A stretch of DNA of 64,000 nucleotides, from assembly GCA_038203615.1 (NCBI GenBank), contig JBBRDU010000004.1, positions 11,940 to 75,939 of the forward strand. Direction: 5' to 3'. This document shows positions 1 to 11,484 of the stretch, piece by piece. Position 1 is the first letter of the stretch. Each line of letters starts with the position of its first letter. The stretch comes from JBBRDU01 sp038203615. GTDB lineage: Bacteria; Verrucomicrobiota; Verrucomicrobiia; Chthoniobacterales; UBA10450. The translations under genes and the position numbers were made by a program. The notes below the pieces were generated by a model. It saw nothing but the letters and a program-made list of their open reading frames with translations, made no database searches and was not told the origin of the DNA.

Positions 1-1883
1 TTTATGCCACGCGGGCCACTCTTCCTTTTTGGATTAATCCACGTGGCTTCGGCCCGTTCCCGAATCGCAATCAAACGGGAAATCTCTTCGGCATCACTTC
101 CATCGTTCTGCTCGCCGCCGGACAGGATGACCTACGACACAACCGAAAACGGTGGGTGCTCTGGCTGATTGGACTCGGGATTCTCGTCACCGCGATCATT
201 CTCAACTTTTCACGGGCCGGCGTCATTATCCTGGTGGGAGGTAGCGCGTTATGGATCGCGGTCGTCGCGCTGCGTCAGGGCTCCCATGCCCGAATTGCCC
301 TGGGAGTTTCATTCTTGCTTCTCCTGCTCAGCGCGCTCCTCTTGATGGGCGGAGAAACCCTCGATCGTTTTCATCTTCACAAATTGGGAGACACCGGCGT
401 CCTGGCCGACTTTCGCTGGAAAATTTTTCATGACGCCTTCGACCTGATCCGGGCGTCACCCTGGTGTGGAATCGGTTTAGGAAATTTCGAAGCGCTTTTC
501 GCAACCTTCCGGCATGAGTCGATTACGGAAGGTCGCGCGCTCCATCCGGAAAGTGACTGGATCTGGCTGTGGGCGGAAATCGGTTGGCCGGCGGTGCTTC
601 TGGCCATCGCCGGCGCCGCCCTTTTGCTGCGCCGTGTCCTGCCCTTGCAGGAGGGAACCAATCAGCGTTTTCGGCTGGCGGCGCTGCTTGGCACCGTGGC
701 TTTTGCCGTGCATGGCCTCGTCGACGTTTCCGGTCACCGCGTCGGAACGGCCTTTGCCGGAATCTTCCTGCTCGGAAGTTCCCTGCATCGGCCGCTTTCT
801 TTTAAAGTGAGTCGGAGCATCCCGATTCTTTTTCGCGTCGTCGGCCTGCTTTTGCTGGTGGCGGGCTCCGTCTGGTTTTGGGCGTCCCGGGAGAAGATGC
901 TGCTCCCAGGTTCGGTCGGAGTGTCGAGCGTGAAACAACTTTCGCCCATGGCCATTCGCGGCCGCAATTTCAACGAATCCATTTCGTTAAACACCCAGGC
1001 CCTGCAATGGGCCCCCCTCGACTGGCAACTCTACTTTTCGCGCGGGCTCGCTGGAGTTGCCGCGAAGCAGGCGGACAAGGCTATCGAAGATTTTCGCCGG
1101 GCCCGGTTTCTGGAGCCGAATTCCTTCGAAGTTCCTCTGGCCGAGGGCAACGCCTGGCTGTCGTCGCAGCCGATTTTCGCCGCGACGGCCTGGCGCGAAG
1201 CGTTGCGCCGAACCCAGACCGATTTGCACCGCTTCAATGTTTACGCCGGCATGCTCGACAAGGCAGCCATCGAGAATCCGGAAGTGAATCGTATCCTCGA
1301 AGAGGTCGGGCTGACTCAGCATGATCTGGTGCTGGCTTACCTGAGCCGTGTGTCCGGTGATCGGTTCAAGCGCGAGCTGTATCGTTTCCTGCAGAACGAT
1401 CCGGATTTGCGCAGTCTCACCGAGACGGAAAAACTGGCTCTCTTCTCTCTCTGGTCAGAACGTGGCGATCTGGATGATCTTGTCCGACAGATTCAGCAGC
1501 ATCCGGACTGGACGCCTCACGCCTGGCTCGGTCTGGCCAAGTACCACGCAGCCCGCAATGATTTTCGCACGGCTTACGAGTTGACAGAAAAGTACGGAGA
1601 TGCCGTCGCTATGCCGCGACTGGCGGGGGGTGGTTCACTCAAAGAACTGCAAAATCGCTATTACACAAACCCGGATAATTACGCGACGGGCTATGCCCTC
1701 TACCAAGCGCAACTTCAGAAAGGTCGGGTCGATGACGCCCTCCTGACCGCGCGTCATTTTAGCGAGCGGCCCAATGCGCCGGCTTACTTTCATGTCCTGG
1801 AGGCACAGGCGTGGGCGCAAAAGCAAAACTGGGAACGCGCCTGGAATGCGTGGCTCGCCTACACGGCGGCGGCCAAGAAGTAG
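1..1883 (+). CDS. O-antigen ligase/polymerase-like membrane protein with TPR tail (5' end outside window)
   Basis: The frame is open from base 3 with no stop, so the true start lies upstream and only the C-terminal part is seen. Around bases 50-85 it encodes FPNRNQTGN, like the NRN signature of Wzy_C (O-antigen ligase) proteins, followed by a FSRAG segment and about five hydrophobic helices. The last ~300 residues are hydrophilic and look like TPR/solenoid repeats (for example AADK-type helix pairs in the region of bases 1040-1880). Family knowledge: Wzy_C proteins join or polymerise lipid-linked glycans at the periplasmic face of the inner membrane, and TPR-extended forms are common near exopolysaccharide loci. 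The next gene, a membrane glycosyltransferase, follows 18 bp later in the same direction and supports a polysaccharide role. The exact substrate cannot be told. Confidence 0.75.
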   Translation, partial: YATRATLPFWINPRGFGPFPNRNQTGNLFGITSIVLLAAGQDDLRHNRKRWVLWLIGLGILVTAIILNFSRAGVIILVGGSALWIAVVALRQGSHARIALGVSFLLLLLSALLLMGGETLDRFHLHKLGDTGVLADFRWKIFHDAFDLIRASPWCGIGLGNFEALFATFRHESITEGRALHPESDWIWLWAEIGWPAVLLAIAGAALLLRRVLPLQEGTNQRFRLAALLGTVAFAVHGLVDVSGHRVGTAFAGIFLLGSSLHRPLSFKVSRSIPILFRVVGLLLLVAGSVWFWASREKMLLPGSVGVSSVKQLSPMAIRGRNFNESISLNTQALQWAPLDWQLYFSRGLAGVAAKQADKAIEDFRRARFLEPNSFEVPLAEGNAWLSSQPIFAATAWREALRRTQTDLHRFNVYAGMLDKAAIENPEVNRILEEVGLTQHDLVLAYLSRVSGDRFKRELYRFLQNDPDLRSLTETEKLALFSLWSERGDLDDLVRQIQQHPDWTPHAWLGLAKYHAARNDFRTAYELTEKYGDAVAMPRLAGGGSLKELQNRYYTNPDNYATGYALYQAQLQKGRVDDALLTARHFSERPNAPAYFHVLEAQAWAQKQNWERAWNAWLAYTAAAKK

Positions 1884-1901
1884 GGGCCGGTTTCCTTCGC
1901 T

Positions 1902-3439
1902 ATGGCTTCGTCGGCACCGGATCAGTCCGAGGTTACCACTCTCTGGCATCTCCAAGAGAGAGCGAAATCCCGCGGATGGGCGATCTGGCTGGCGCTGTGG
2001 ACAATCGCCCTGGCCATCCGTCTCTGGGGCGCATTCTATCTTCCGAATGCGGAGCAGGATGGCTATTCGGACGCTGTCACCATTGCGCGGCTGAGCGCCA
2101 GCCTGGCCAGCGGACATTTTCATATCACTGATCTCTACGGATTCTGGCTGCCGCTCTTTCAGTTCGTCGCCGCTGTCTTCAATCTCTGGCTGCGTGATCC
2201 TCTCCTGGCCGGGAAGATTGTCTCTTCATTGAGCGGCGCGGCCAGTTGCGTGCTGATCTTTGCCATCGCGGATCGGCTCACCCACCGCCTGGCTTTAAGT
2301 GGCGCAGTCTTTGCGCTGGTTCTGCTGAACCCGCTCCACGTTTTGTACTCGGCATCCTGCATGACCGATGTCCCGTTCGGTTGTTTGACCCTCGCCAGTC
2401 TTTGGTTTCTGCTCCGGGATCGATGGCTGGCGGCGGCGCTGTGCACGGCCCTCGCCGGTGGTGTGAGGATCGAAGCATGGGCCCTCATTCCGCTTCTGCC
2501 CTTGTTGCAGTGGATCCGGCAACGGCGGGTCTCGCCGCTCGCCTGTGTCATTCTGGTCTTTCCGCCTCTCGCTTGGTTGTTCGTTAGCCGGATGGCGCGA
2601 GGGAACTGGTTCGCTTTCTTTTTGGAACGGGCGATTTATCACGCTCATTACCTTGATTTCCATCCGTCGCGCCGCGGCTTCACCCTGGCCGATGTGTCCG
2701 GCGACTTCGAATACCTCTTGCTGGGTGCAAACAAGATCGTCGTCCTGGCCAGTCTGGTCGCGGCGGGTTGCATCGCCCTTGATTTCCTGCGTCGCCGCCG
2801 AACCTCATGGGAATGTTTCGCGACCGTCTCTTATCTCTTTTCGATCACGGGATTACTCTTGTTAGCCTATGTGACGAAACGGCAGCCGGTCTGGCTGCCG
2901 CGCTACGGTTTATTTGCGCTCGTGCTCGGTTTGCCTCTGCTGGCCTGGACGACCCAGCGTTTCATGGAGAAAGCCAAGCCAGCCTGGCTCGGCTGGGTCG
3001 GTGCTGGGGCAGTGAGCCTGGCCTGCGTCGCCGCGACCCGCCCACAGCTTCCCATTATTCCAAACGTCATCAGCGATTTTCACGCGCATTCCAAGGTGGC
3101 CAACGCGCTGGTGGCGGACCTGGAGCGACGGGACGATCACGAATCTCGCTGTTTTTCTGACGACATCGCGGTGCATGTCTTATCGCGCCTGCCGATCGAT
3201 CGATTCCTCCGTTCGCCGAACGCGCCACGGGCCGCTTGGGACGATGTGGCGATCTTTGAAAGGTACCTGCGGGAACAGCGCGTGGGCTATGTCGTTTTCA
3301 TGCCGACGGAAGACTCGCTGCCGGTTCAGCATTACCCGGAACTGGGGCAGAGTCCGGCTCCGGTGAACGGACCTTTCCAGTTCCTCACTTCCGCCACGTC
3401 GTCGTTTGGTCCCGACGTCTGGCTCTACCGACGGCTCGA

Positions 3440-3443
<4 letters not shown>
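1902..3443 (+). CDS. Multi-spanning membrane glycosyltransferase (GT39/PMT-like)
   Basis: This 513-residue protein has a short cytoplasmic N-terminus followed by about ten hydrophobic helices and a soluble C-terminal domain of ~120 residues. The first loop carries acidic residues (NAEQDGYSD, about residues 50-58) where GT-C transferases keep their catalytic Asp/Glu. This architecture fits a GT-C enzyme using a polyprenyl-phosphate sugar donor at the periplasmic side (family knowledge). It follows the Wzy-like gene by 18 bp and is probably co-transcribed with it. Its stop codon overlaps the ppdK stop by 4 bp in a convergent arrangement. The acceptor and sugar are unknown. A different GT-C subfamily is possible. 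Confidence 0.65.
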
Positions 3444-6232
<2,789 letters not shown>

Positions 6233-6369
6233 AGAAAAATTTCAGTAGAACTGCGTCGGGAAGCGCAAACTAGTTCTCAGGGTTTGCGTGTCAACGCGCC
6301 GTCAGCGGCCGTTGGGATTCATTTCCGGCCCAGCCCTGGCCTGTCTCTCGACTCGGCTGGTCCCCTAGA

Positions 6370-6579
6370 TCAGGCCGGCGCGTTTTCGGCGCCTGCTAAG
6401 ACCTGGCCGATGGCTGCCGTAAATTCATCCACCCCGGTGCTCGGGATGATGATGGTGTTGCGCCGGCCATGGGCTTCCTCCGTGATCCGGAGGAACTTAC
6501 CGCGATCGTTTTCTCGGAACTCCACGTGAAAGTGCTTGCGCTCAATCTGGAGCTCCTTTGCCTCGATAATGTTGTCCAT
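6370..6579 (-). CDS. Small PUR-domain (Pur-alpha-like / DUF3276-type) putative nucleic-acid binding protein
   Basis: This 69-residue protein consists almost entirely of one beta-beta-beta-beta-alpha unit. The strands contain FHVEFREN, GKFLRITEE and NTIIIPSTG, followed by a helix with FTAAIGQVLAG. The run of ENDRG-FLRI-E followed by IIIP is the hallmark of PUR repeats seen in bacterial Pur-alpha-like/DUF3276 proteins, which bind single-stranded nucleic acids as dimers (family knowledge). An AGGA lies immediately before the ATG, closer than a normal ribosome binding site. It sits between ppdK and rnr, all on the minus strand, so co-expression with RNase R is possible. The assignment rests on pattern recognition only. 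Confidence 0.6.
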   Translation of the reverse strand: MDNIIEAKELQIERKHFHVEFRENDRGKFLRITEEAHGRRNTIIIPSTGVDEFTAAIGQVLAGAENAPA

Positions 6580-6674
6580 TCCTAAAGGGTACGATTTTGA
6601 GCATGCCCGCTCCGGAAGGGAAGAAGATTCTGCAGGCCCAGTTGGCCTGCTTTTGTGGCTGTTTGCGTTAAAAG

Positions 6675-8849
6675 TTAGCGTCGCCGGCCGCGCGCGGGCG
6701 CCGCTCGTTTGGGCTGATCTGCCAGGGCAAAATCAATCTGACGCTTGAACCGATCGACGCGCGCGACAAACACGCGGAGCTCATCGCCCACGGAGAAACG
6801 CCGGCGCGACCGCCGGGCCGTGAGGCGACGTCGGGCCGCATCGAAGACATAGAAGTCGTCGGTTAGGGTCGAGACATGGACCACGCCGCTGAGGAGCACA
6901 TCGGGCAACTCGATGACCAGTCCATAATTGCGCACGTCCACCACGGTGGCGCGGAACACCTGCGGATCGCGTTCGGCCAGCTGGCGCTCGAAGAACTCGA
7001 GTTTCTTCATGCGAACCGCCTCGATTTCGGCCTCGGCCGCGGTGCGTTCGGTGGTCGAAATATGCTCGGCTAATGAGGCAAGCTGACTCATGTCGGCCCG
7101 GGCCGGGCGTTTCTCGTTGCGTTCGGCCAGGGAGCGATGCGCGATCAGATCCGCATACCGACGAATCGGACTTGTGAAATGGAGATAGTTGTTTTTGGCC
7201 AGGCCATAGTGGCCGAGTGGCTGGGGGAGATAACGAGCCCGCTTCAGGCTTTTGAGCAGTCCAATTTTCAGGGCCTGCTCTTCCGGTTTGCCCTTGGTGG
7301 CGGCGAGGAGCCGCTGAATCTCGCGGCGCTGGGTCAGATCGCCCACGCGGTATTGGTAGCTCAGGGCCAACTCCCGGTATTCCGCCAGCTTTTCTGGCTC
7401 GGGATTCTCGTGCACCCGGTAGACAGTGGGGATCGATCGATTCTTTAATTCAAGCGCCACTGCTTCGTTGGCCGCCAGCATGAACTCCTCGACGAGTTGA
7501 TGAGACTCATCGTTTTCAATACGCTCAAGCCGGATCGGTTTCCCGGTTTCATCGAGGCGCACCTTCACTTCCGGGAAGTCGAGGTCGAGGGAGCCTTGTT
7601 CGAATCGTTTACGTCGCAAGAGCGCGGCCAGTTCCCAGGCAACGTGCAGACGCTCACCCAGCGGGTCCCGCGCTGGCGCCTTCAGAATAGCGTAAGCCTC
7701 CTTGTAAGTCAGGCGTTTCGCGCTGCGAATAACGGTTCGCCCGAACCGGGCTGAAGTGACGCGGCCGTTTGCATCGAAGTCGATGAAGGCGGAGTGGGTG
7801 AGGCGATCGACGTCCGGCTTGAGGCTGCACACTCCGTTACTGAGCCGCTCCGGCAGCATCGGGATCACGCGATCCGGTAGGTAGACGCTGTTGCCGCGTT
7901 TGCGGGCTTCACGATCCAGCGCGCTCCCGGGCGTGACGTAAGCCGCGACGTCGGCGATATGCACGCCAAGGCGCCACCCTCCGCGGCCGATGCGTTCCAC
8001 GTCGATGGCATCGTCGAAGTCTTTTGCGTCGTCTGGGTCGATCGTGACGATGAATTTTTGGCGCAAATCCTCGCGGCCTTCGATTAGGCTAGCCTCGACC
8101 GTCTCGGGGATGCGGTTGGCTTCATCCAGGACGTTCTTGGGAAATTCAGTCGGGAGATGGTAGTTCCGGACGATGGAGAGAACGTCGACCCCGGGAGCAT
8201 CGGCCGAACCAAGCACCTCGATGATTTCGCCTTCTGGATTAACGTGGCGCGATTCCCAAGCCTCAAGGCGGACCACGACTTTGTCGCCCAATCCAGGCGC
8301 GCGGGGCAGACGTTCTTTTGGCGGGACTTTAACGTAAACGTTATGGGTGAGGCGGGGATCGTCCGGGATGACGTAGAAGAAATTGGGCGATTGCTGGAGC
8401 GTGCCGACAATGGTGTCGTGGGCGCGTTCCAGGATCCGGATGACGCGCCCTTCGGCGCGGGCGTGGTCCTTCCGGCGGGACTGGGCGGCATCGCGTGTGA
8501 TTCGAACGACCACCCGATCCCCGTGCATGGCGGTCCCGGTGTTCTCGGCCGATACGAAAATATCTCTTTCGCCGGCTTTTTCCGTGACGAGGAAAGCGAA
8601 GCCGGAGGGGTGAATGGAGAGCGTGCCGGTGACGAGGTCGGCTTCATCCGGCAGGACGTAGCGGTTCTTCCGAATGCAGGCGATTTCGCCGGCATGCTCC
8701 ATCTCGTGGAGCACTTTGCCGAGCTCGTTGCGTTGATGCGGCTTGAGGCCGAGTTCCCGCGACAATTCGACCTTTTCGAGCGGGCGATAGTCGCGTCGGG
8801 CGAGCAGACGCAGGATGGATTCGCGGAGTGAGGATGGATCGGATTTCAC
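6675..8849 (-). CDS. rnr: Ribonuclease R (RNB-family 3'-5' exoribonuclease)
   Basis: RNase R degrades structured RNA processively from the 3' end in the cytosol. Order seen: an N-terminal winged-helix-like segment (RESILRLLARRDY), cold-shock domains, the RNB catalytic domain with the acidic cluster DPDDAKDFDDAIDVE, and a C-terminal S1 domain ending in a basic tail (KRAAPARGRRR). The GTG at 8849 is preferred (about 724 residues) because it begins just before the winged-helix segment. An upstream GTG at 8978 would run into folP, which starts at 8966 on the opposite strand, and would add a low-complexity leader. The gene is divergent from folP. The ribosome binding site at 8849 is weak, so the start is uncertain by tens of residues. 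Confidence 0.93.
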   Translation of the reverse strand: MKSDPSSLRESILRLLARRDYRPLEKVELSRELGLKPHQRNELGKVLHEMEHAGEIACIRKNRYVLPDEADLVTGTLSIHPSGFAFLVTEKAGERDIFVSAENTGTAMHGDRVVVRITRDAAQSRRKDHARAEGRVIRILERAHDTIVGTLQQSPNFFYVIPDDPRLTHNVYVKVPPKERLPRAPGLGDKVVVRLEAWESRHVNPEGEIIEVLGSADAPGVDVLSIVRNYHLPTEFPKNVLDEANRIPETVEASLIEGREDLRQKFIVTIDPDDAKDFDDAIDVERIGRGGWRLGVHIADVAAYVTPGSALDREARKRGNSVYLPDRVIPMLPERLSNGVCSLKPDVDRLTHSAFIDFDANGRVTSARFGRTVIRSAKRLTYKEAYAILKAPARDPLGERLHVAWELAALLRRKRFEQGSLDLDFPEVKVRLDETGKPIRLERIENDESHQLVEEFMLAANEAVALELKNRSIPTVYRVHENPEPEKLAEYRELALSYQYRVGDLTQRREIQRLLAATKGKPEEQALKIGLLKSLKRARYLPQPLGHYGLAKNNYLHFTSPIRRYADLIAHRSLAERNEKRPARADMSQLASLAEHISTTERTAAEAEIEAVRMKKLEFFERQLAERDPQVFRATVVDVRNYGLVIELPDVLLSGVVHVSTLTDDFYVFDAARRRLTARRSRRRFSVGDELRVFVARVDRFKRQIDFALADQPKRAAPARGRRR

Positions 8850-8965
8850 GAGACGGGCCACTGTTCCCGCGAAAGGGCGCAAGACCAAGTCTGATCTTTT
8901 GGCGCGGCCGGAGGCGGATGGGGTGGGCGGGTTCGAATAATCGAAGCCCAATGGTAGTCTAACGC

Positions 8966-9814
8966 ATGATGGGCGCACGTCACTGGAAGATTGGGGAAAA
9001 AATAATCGATCTGTCGCGCCGCGGGATGATCATGGGCGTTTTGAACGTGACGCCGAATTCCTTCTCGGATGGAGGCCGCTACGCCGATCCGGAAATGGCG
9101 GTGGCGCATGGGGTGGAGATGGATCAGGCGGGCGCTCAGATTATCGACGTGGGGGGAGAATCGACCCGGCCCGGGGCGGAGCCGGTGCCGATGGCGGAGG
9201 AACGAGACCGGGTCATCCCTGTGATTCGGCGCTTACGGGAGAGGATTGCGAGTTTCATTTCGATTGATACTTCCAAGGCGGAAGTGGCGCGGGCCGCGCT
9301 CGACGCGGGAGCGAACATCGTGAACGACGTCAGTGGCGGACGGGCAGACCCGAAGATGCTTCCCCTGGTCGCGCAACGCCAGGCCGCCCTCATCATCATG
9401 CACATGCAGGGAAATCCGAAAACCATGCAGGTGGCGCCGAGTTATATCCATGTGGTGGAAGAGGTCGCGAATTTTTTTCGACAACAATATGCACGCGCCC
9501 TAGAGTGCGGGATTGATCCCATGGCCGTCGCGTTTGATCCGGGAATCGGATTCGGTAAAGCGCTTGAGCACAATCTCGAGCTGCTGGGAAATCTCAATCG
9601 ACTACGGGTGGAGGATCGCCCAATCGTGATCGGAGTTTCGCGCAAATCGTTTCTCGGCAAACTGGCAGGGACGGCCGGGCCGCCGGATGGCCTCGTGGCC
9701 ACGGTGGCCCTGACGGCGCTGTTGCGCTCGCGCGGAGCGGAAATCTTCCGCGTCCATGACGTGCCGGAAAATGTTCAAGCCTTGCGTGTAACGGAAGCAA
9801 TCCTGGCCCAATGA
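8966..9814 (+). CDS. folP: Dihydropteroate synthase
   Basis: FolP condenses 6-hydroxymethyl-dihydropterin diphosphate with p-aminobenzoate to form dihydropteroate in folate synthesis. At 282 residues it has the usual TIM-barrel length. Signatures include MGVLNVTPNSFSDGG (about residues 22-36), VGGESTRPGA, SIDTSK, ANIVNDVSGG, and the C-terminal GVSRKSFLG loop. Two consecutive ATGs (8966, 8969) are possible starts. The stop overlaps the cdaA start by 4 bp (ATGA), so the two are translationally coupled. A folP-cdaA pair is known from other bacterial groups. The 5' end is divergent from rnr. Confidence 0.96.
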   Translation: MMGARHWKIGEKIIDLSRRGMIMGVLNVTPNSFSDGGRYADPEMAVAHGVEMDQAGAQIIDVGGESTRPGAEPVPMAEERDRVIPVIRRLRERIASFISIDTSKAEVARAALDAGANIVNDVSGGRADPKMLPLVAQRQAALIIMHMQGNPKTMQVAPSYIHVVEEVANFFRQQYARALECGIDPMAVAFDPGIGFGKALEHNLELLGNLNRLRVEDRPIVIGVSRKSFLGKLAGTAGPPDGLVATVALTALLRSRGAEIFRVHDVPENVQALRVTEAILAQ

Positions 9815-10686
9815 TTGAGCAACTTCTTCACCTCTGGCTGCGCAGCTGGCGCAGCGTTTTTGAGATCATTCTGCTGAGTGTCGTCGTCTACTACGGGTAT
9901 CTTTATTTTCGGGGCACTCGTGGAGCCAAGGTGTTGACCGGGTTGGCCATTGTTTTCCTGACCCTGACTCTTATCTCCACGTTGCTGCACCTTGAGGTGA
10001 TCGGCTGGATTGTGCGCAGCTTTTCCGTGTTCCTGGCGGTGGCGCTCGTCATTATTTTTCAGCCGGAACTACGGCGTGGCCTGGCCGAGCTGGGCGGGCA
10101 TCCCATCTTTTCGCTCACCAGTGAGAAGCGCGAAACCGTGCACGATATTGCGGAGGCGATCACGCAATTGGCCAACAAACAGTTCGGCGCGCTCATCGCG
10201 ATTGAGCGGGACACGTCGATTCGGGTTTATGAAGAAACGGGCGTGACGATCGATGGCGATTTTTCGGTCGAACTGATCCTCACTTTGTTTCATCCCAAGT
10301 CAGCGCTGCACGATGGCGGAGTGATCATTCGCAACGGCCGCGTGGCCGCCGCCGCCTGCATCTTTCCGGTGAGCCAGCGGGAGACGCTGGATCGCAGTCT
10401 AGGCTTGCGCCATCGGGCCGGTCTCGGCATTACCGAGGAATCGGATGCCGTCGCCATCGTGGTGTCCGAGGAGACAGGAGGAATTTCGATTTGTCATCGG
10501 CGGCGGATCGAGCGCAACTTTACGCCGGAAACATTCCGGCAACGCATTTCCGAAATCCTGCTGCAAGGCAATTATGAAGAGACTGATCCTGAAAAACTGG
10601 CGCGCGAAGTTGACCTCCCTCCTGCTCGCGACCACGCTTTGGTACCTGATCAAAAAGAACGTAGCGACGACCCCCTCGCCGTTTGA
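9811..10686 (+). CDS. cdaA: Membrane diadenylate cyclase (c-di-AMP synthase, CdaA type)
   Basis: CdaA makes cyclic di-AMP from two ATP at the inner membrane. The 291 residues show three N-terminal hydrophobic helices (about residues 17-80) and a DAC domain with the two catalytic motifs: LHDGGVII near 167-174 (usual consensus DGA, here DGG) and RHRAGLG near 200-206. The C-terminal ~75 residues are charged. Translation is coupled to folP by an ATGA overlap. The last 113 bases also encode, in the +2 frame, the beginning of a small CdaR-like peptide. c-di-AMP typically controls osmolyte transport and cell-wall homeostasis. The targets in this organism are not visible here. Confidence 0.95.
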   Translation: MIEQLLHLWLRSWRSVFEIILLSVVVYYGYLYFRGTRGAKVLTGLAIVFLTLTLISTLLHLEVIGWIVRSFSVFLAVALVIIFQPELRRGLAELGGHPIFSLTSEKRETVHDIAEAITQLANKQFGALIAIERDTSIRVYEETGVTIDGDFSVELILTLFHPKSALHDGGVIIRNGRVAAAACIFPVSQRETLDRSLGLRHRAGLGITEESDAVAIVVSEETGGISICHRRRIERNFTPETFRQRISEILLQGNYEETDPEKLAREVDLPPARDHALVPDQKERSDDPLAV

Positions 10687-10720
10687 AGGCAATACTCCAT
10701 CCCGGATGGAGCAACGCTGA
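10574..10720 (+). CDS. 48-residue CdaR/YbbR N-terminus-like single-pass membrane peptide overlapping cdaA
   Basis: An ATG at 10574, preceded by AAGG six bases upstream, opens a 48-codon frame shifted from cdaA and ending at a TGA at 10718-10720. The peptide begins MKRLILKNWRAKLTSLLLAT and continues with a TLWYLIKKN segment. This positively charged start plus one hydrophobic helix closely resembles the N-terminal helix of CdaR (YbbR) proteins, the usual partners encoded immediately after cdaA. All the extracytoplasmic YbbR repeats are missing; only ~20 residues follow the helix. It overlaps cdaA by 113 bp. Seen: frame, helix, gene order. Inferred: a minimal CdaA-binding membrane regulator. The alternative is a remnant of a truncated cdaR. 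Confidence 0.6.
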   Translation: MKRLILKNWRAKLTSLLLATTLWYLIKKNVATTPSPFEGNTPSRMEQR

Positions 10721-10726
10721 ACGGGG

Positions 10727-11179
10727 TTAGCGCAGGAACTTCGCCAGGTTCTCTTCTTCCCAGCGGCGGGCGTGGTGATATCCGCGGAACCGCCGTTCGC
10801 GCCGATTGAATTCCTCCGTGTGCACGCGCCGTCTTCCCCCCGGCATCTCTTGGTCGGGCACGACGGAATGCAGCATCTCGTGATAAAGCACGTATTGCAG
10901 AAACGAGAGGGGGACGAAGGGCTGATCGAGCGCCGGGTTGATGCGAATGACGCGATCTTCTTCCTGGATGGTGCCGAAGATGAAATATTCCTTGGGCCGC
11001 TGTTTGCGGCGGCGGCCCCATTTGACTTCGTAGCCGCGCAGGCGCCCGCGGAAGTAGCTTTGGTTCAAACGATCAAAGATGCGCTGCAGATCAAAGTATC
11101 GCCCTTCATGCCGCAGGTTCAGTTGCCGCTGCATGGGCAACCTAGAGTGAGCCAATTTTCGCTTAGTTTTTTTCGCCAT
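10727..11179 (-). CDS. SprT-like zinc metalloprotease domain protein
   Basis: The 150-residue basic protein carries HEMLH at about residues 100-104 and a later His (~120, in RRRVH), giving the HExxH...H zinc-site arrangement of SprT-like proteins. The N-terminal part has FDLQRIFDRLNQSYF and RIFGTI-like strands typical of the family. SprT/Spartan-like proteins are linked to proteolysis of DNA-bound proteins in eukaryotes. Bacterial SprT function is poorly defined. It is convergent with the cdaA unit, 6 bp after the CdaR-like peptide, and is probably monocistronic. The MAKKTKRK start is basic and may contact nucleic acid (inference). Confidence 0.8.
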   Translation of the reverse strand: MAKKTKRKLAHSRLPMQRQLNLRHEGRYFDLQRIFDRLNQSYFRGRLRGYEVKWGRRRKQRPKEYFIFGTIQEEDRVIRINPALDQPFVPLSFLQYVLYHEMLHSVVPDQEMPGGRRRVHTEEFNRRERRFRGYHHARRWEEENLAKFLR

Positions 11180-11411
11180 TGATCGAACCCTTTGCTGAAC
11201 TAAGTGGGAGGAAATTTATTCTAATAGGGTTTCATGGGCTGACAAGCGACGCCGTGGTTAAATTTTTAATATAGTCACAAAATGCTTATTATTAAATACT
11301 TACGGTTTTAAACTGCTGTTTTTGAGAGAGTCCGTTGAGTCCATCGGACAGGTTCTGTCCGTTCCGAGTCCTCGAGGCGTTGGTCCGCAAAATCACCTCT
11401 CTCGCGGCGTT

Positions 11412-11439
11412 TTGTGTATCTCTAAAATGTGCATATAAT
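11412..11439 (+). promoter_or_regulatory. Candidate sigma70-type promoter upstream of rodA (in the 11183-11484 gap)
   Basis: A perfect -10 hexamer TATAAT at 11434-11439 is preceded, with 16-bp spacing, by TTGTGT at 11412-11417, a weak -35. It sits 46 bp before the rodA ATG. The remainder of the 302-bp gap between the SprT-like gene and rodA is AT-rich for this genome (bases 11220-11310) and holds no supported ORF. It probably contains the 5' control regions of both divergent genes. Confidence 0.45.
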
Positions 11440-11484
11440 CTTCTCCGCAGCGCCGCCCGCCGCATGACGTAAGACCACGAAAAG

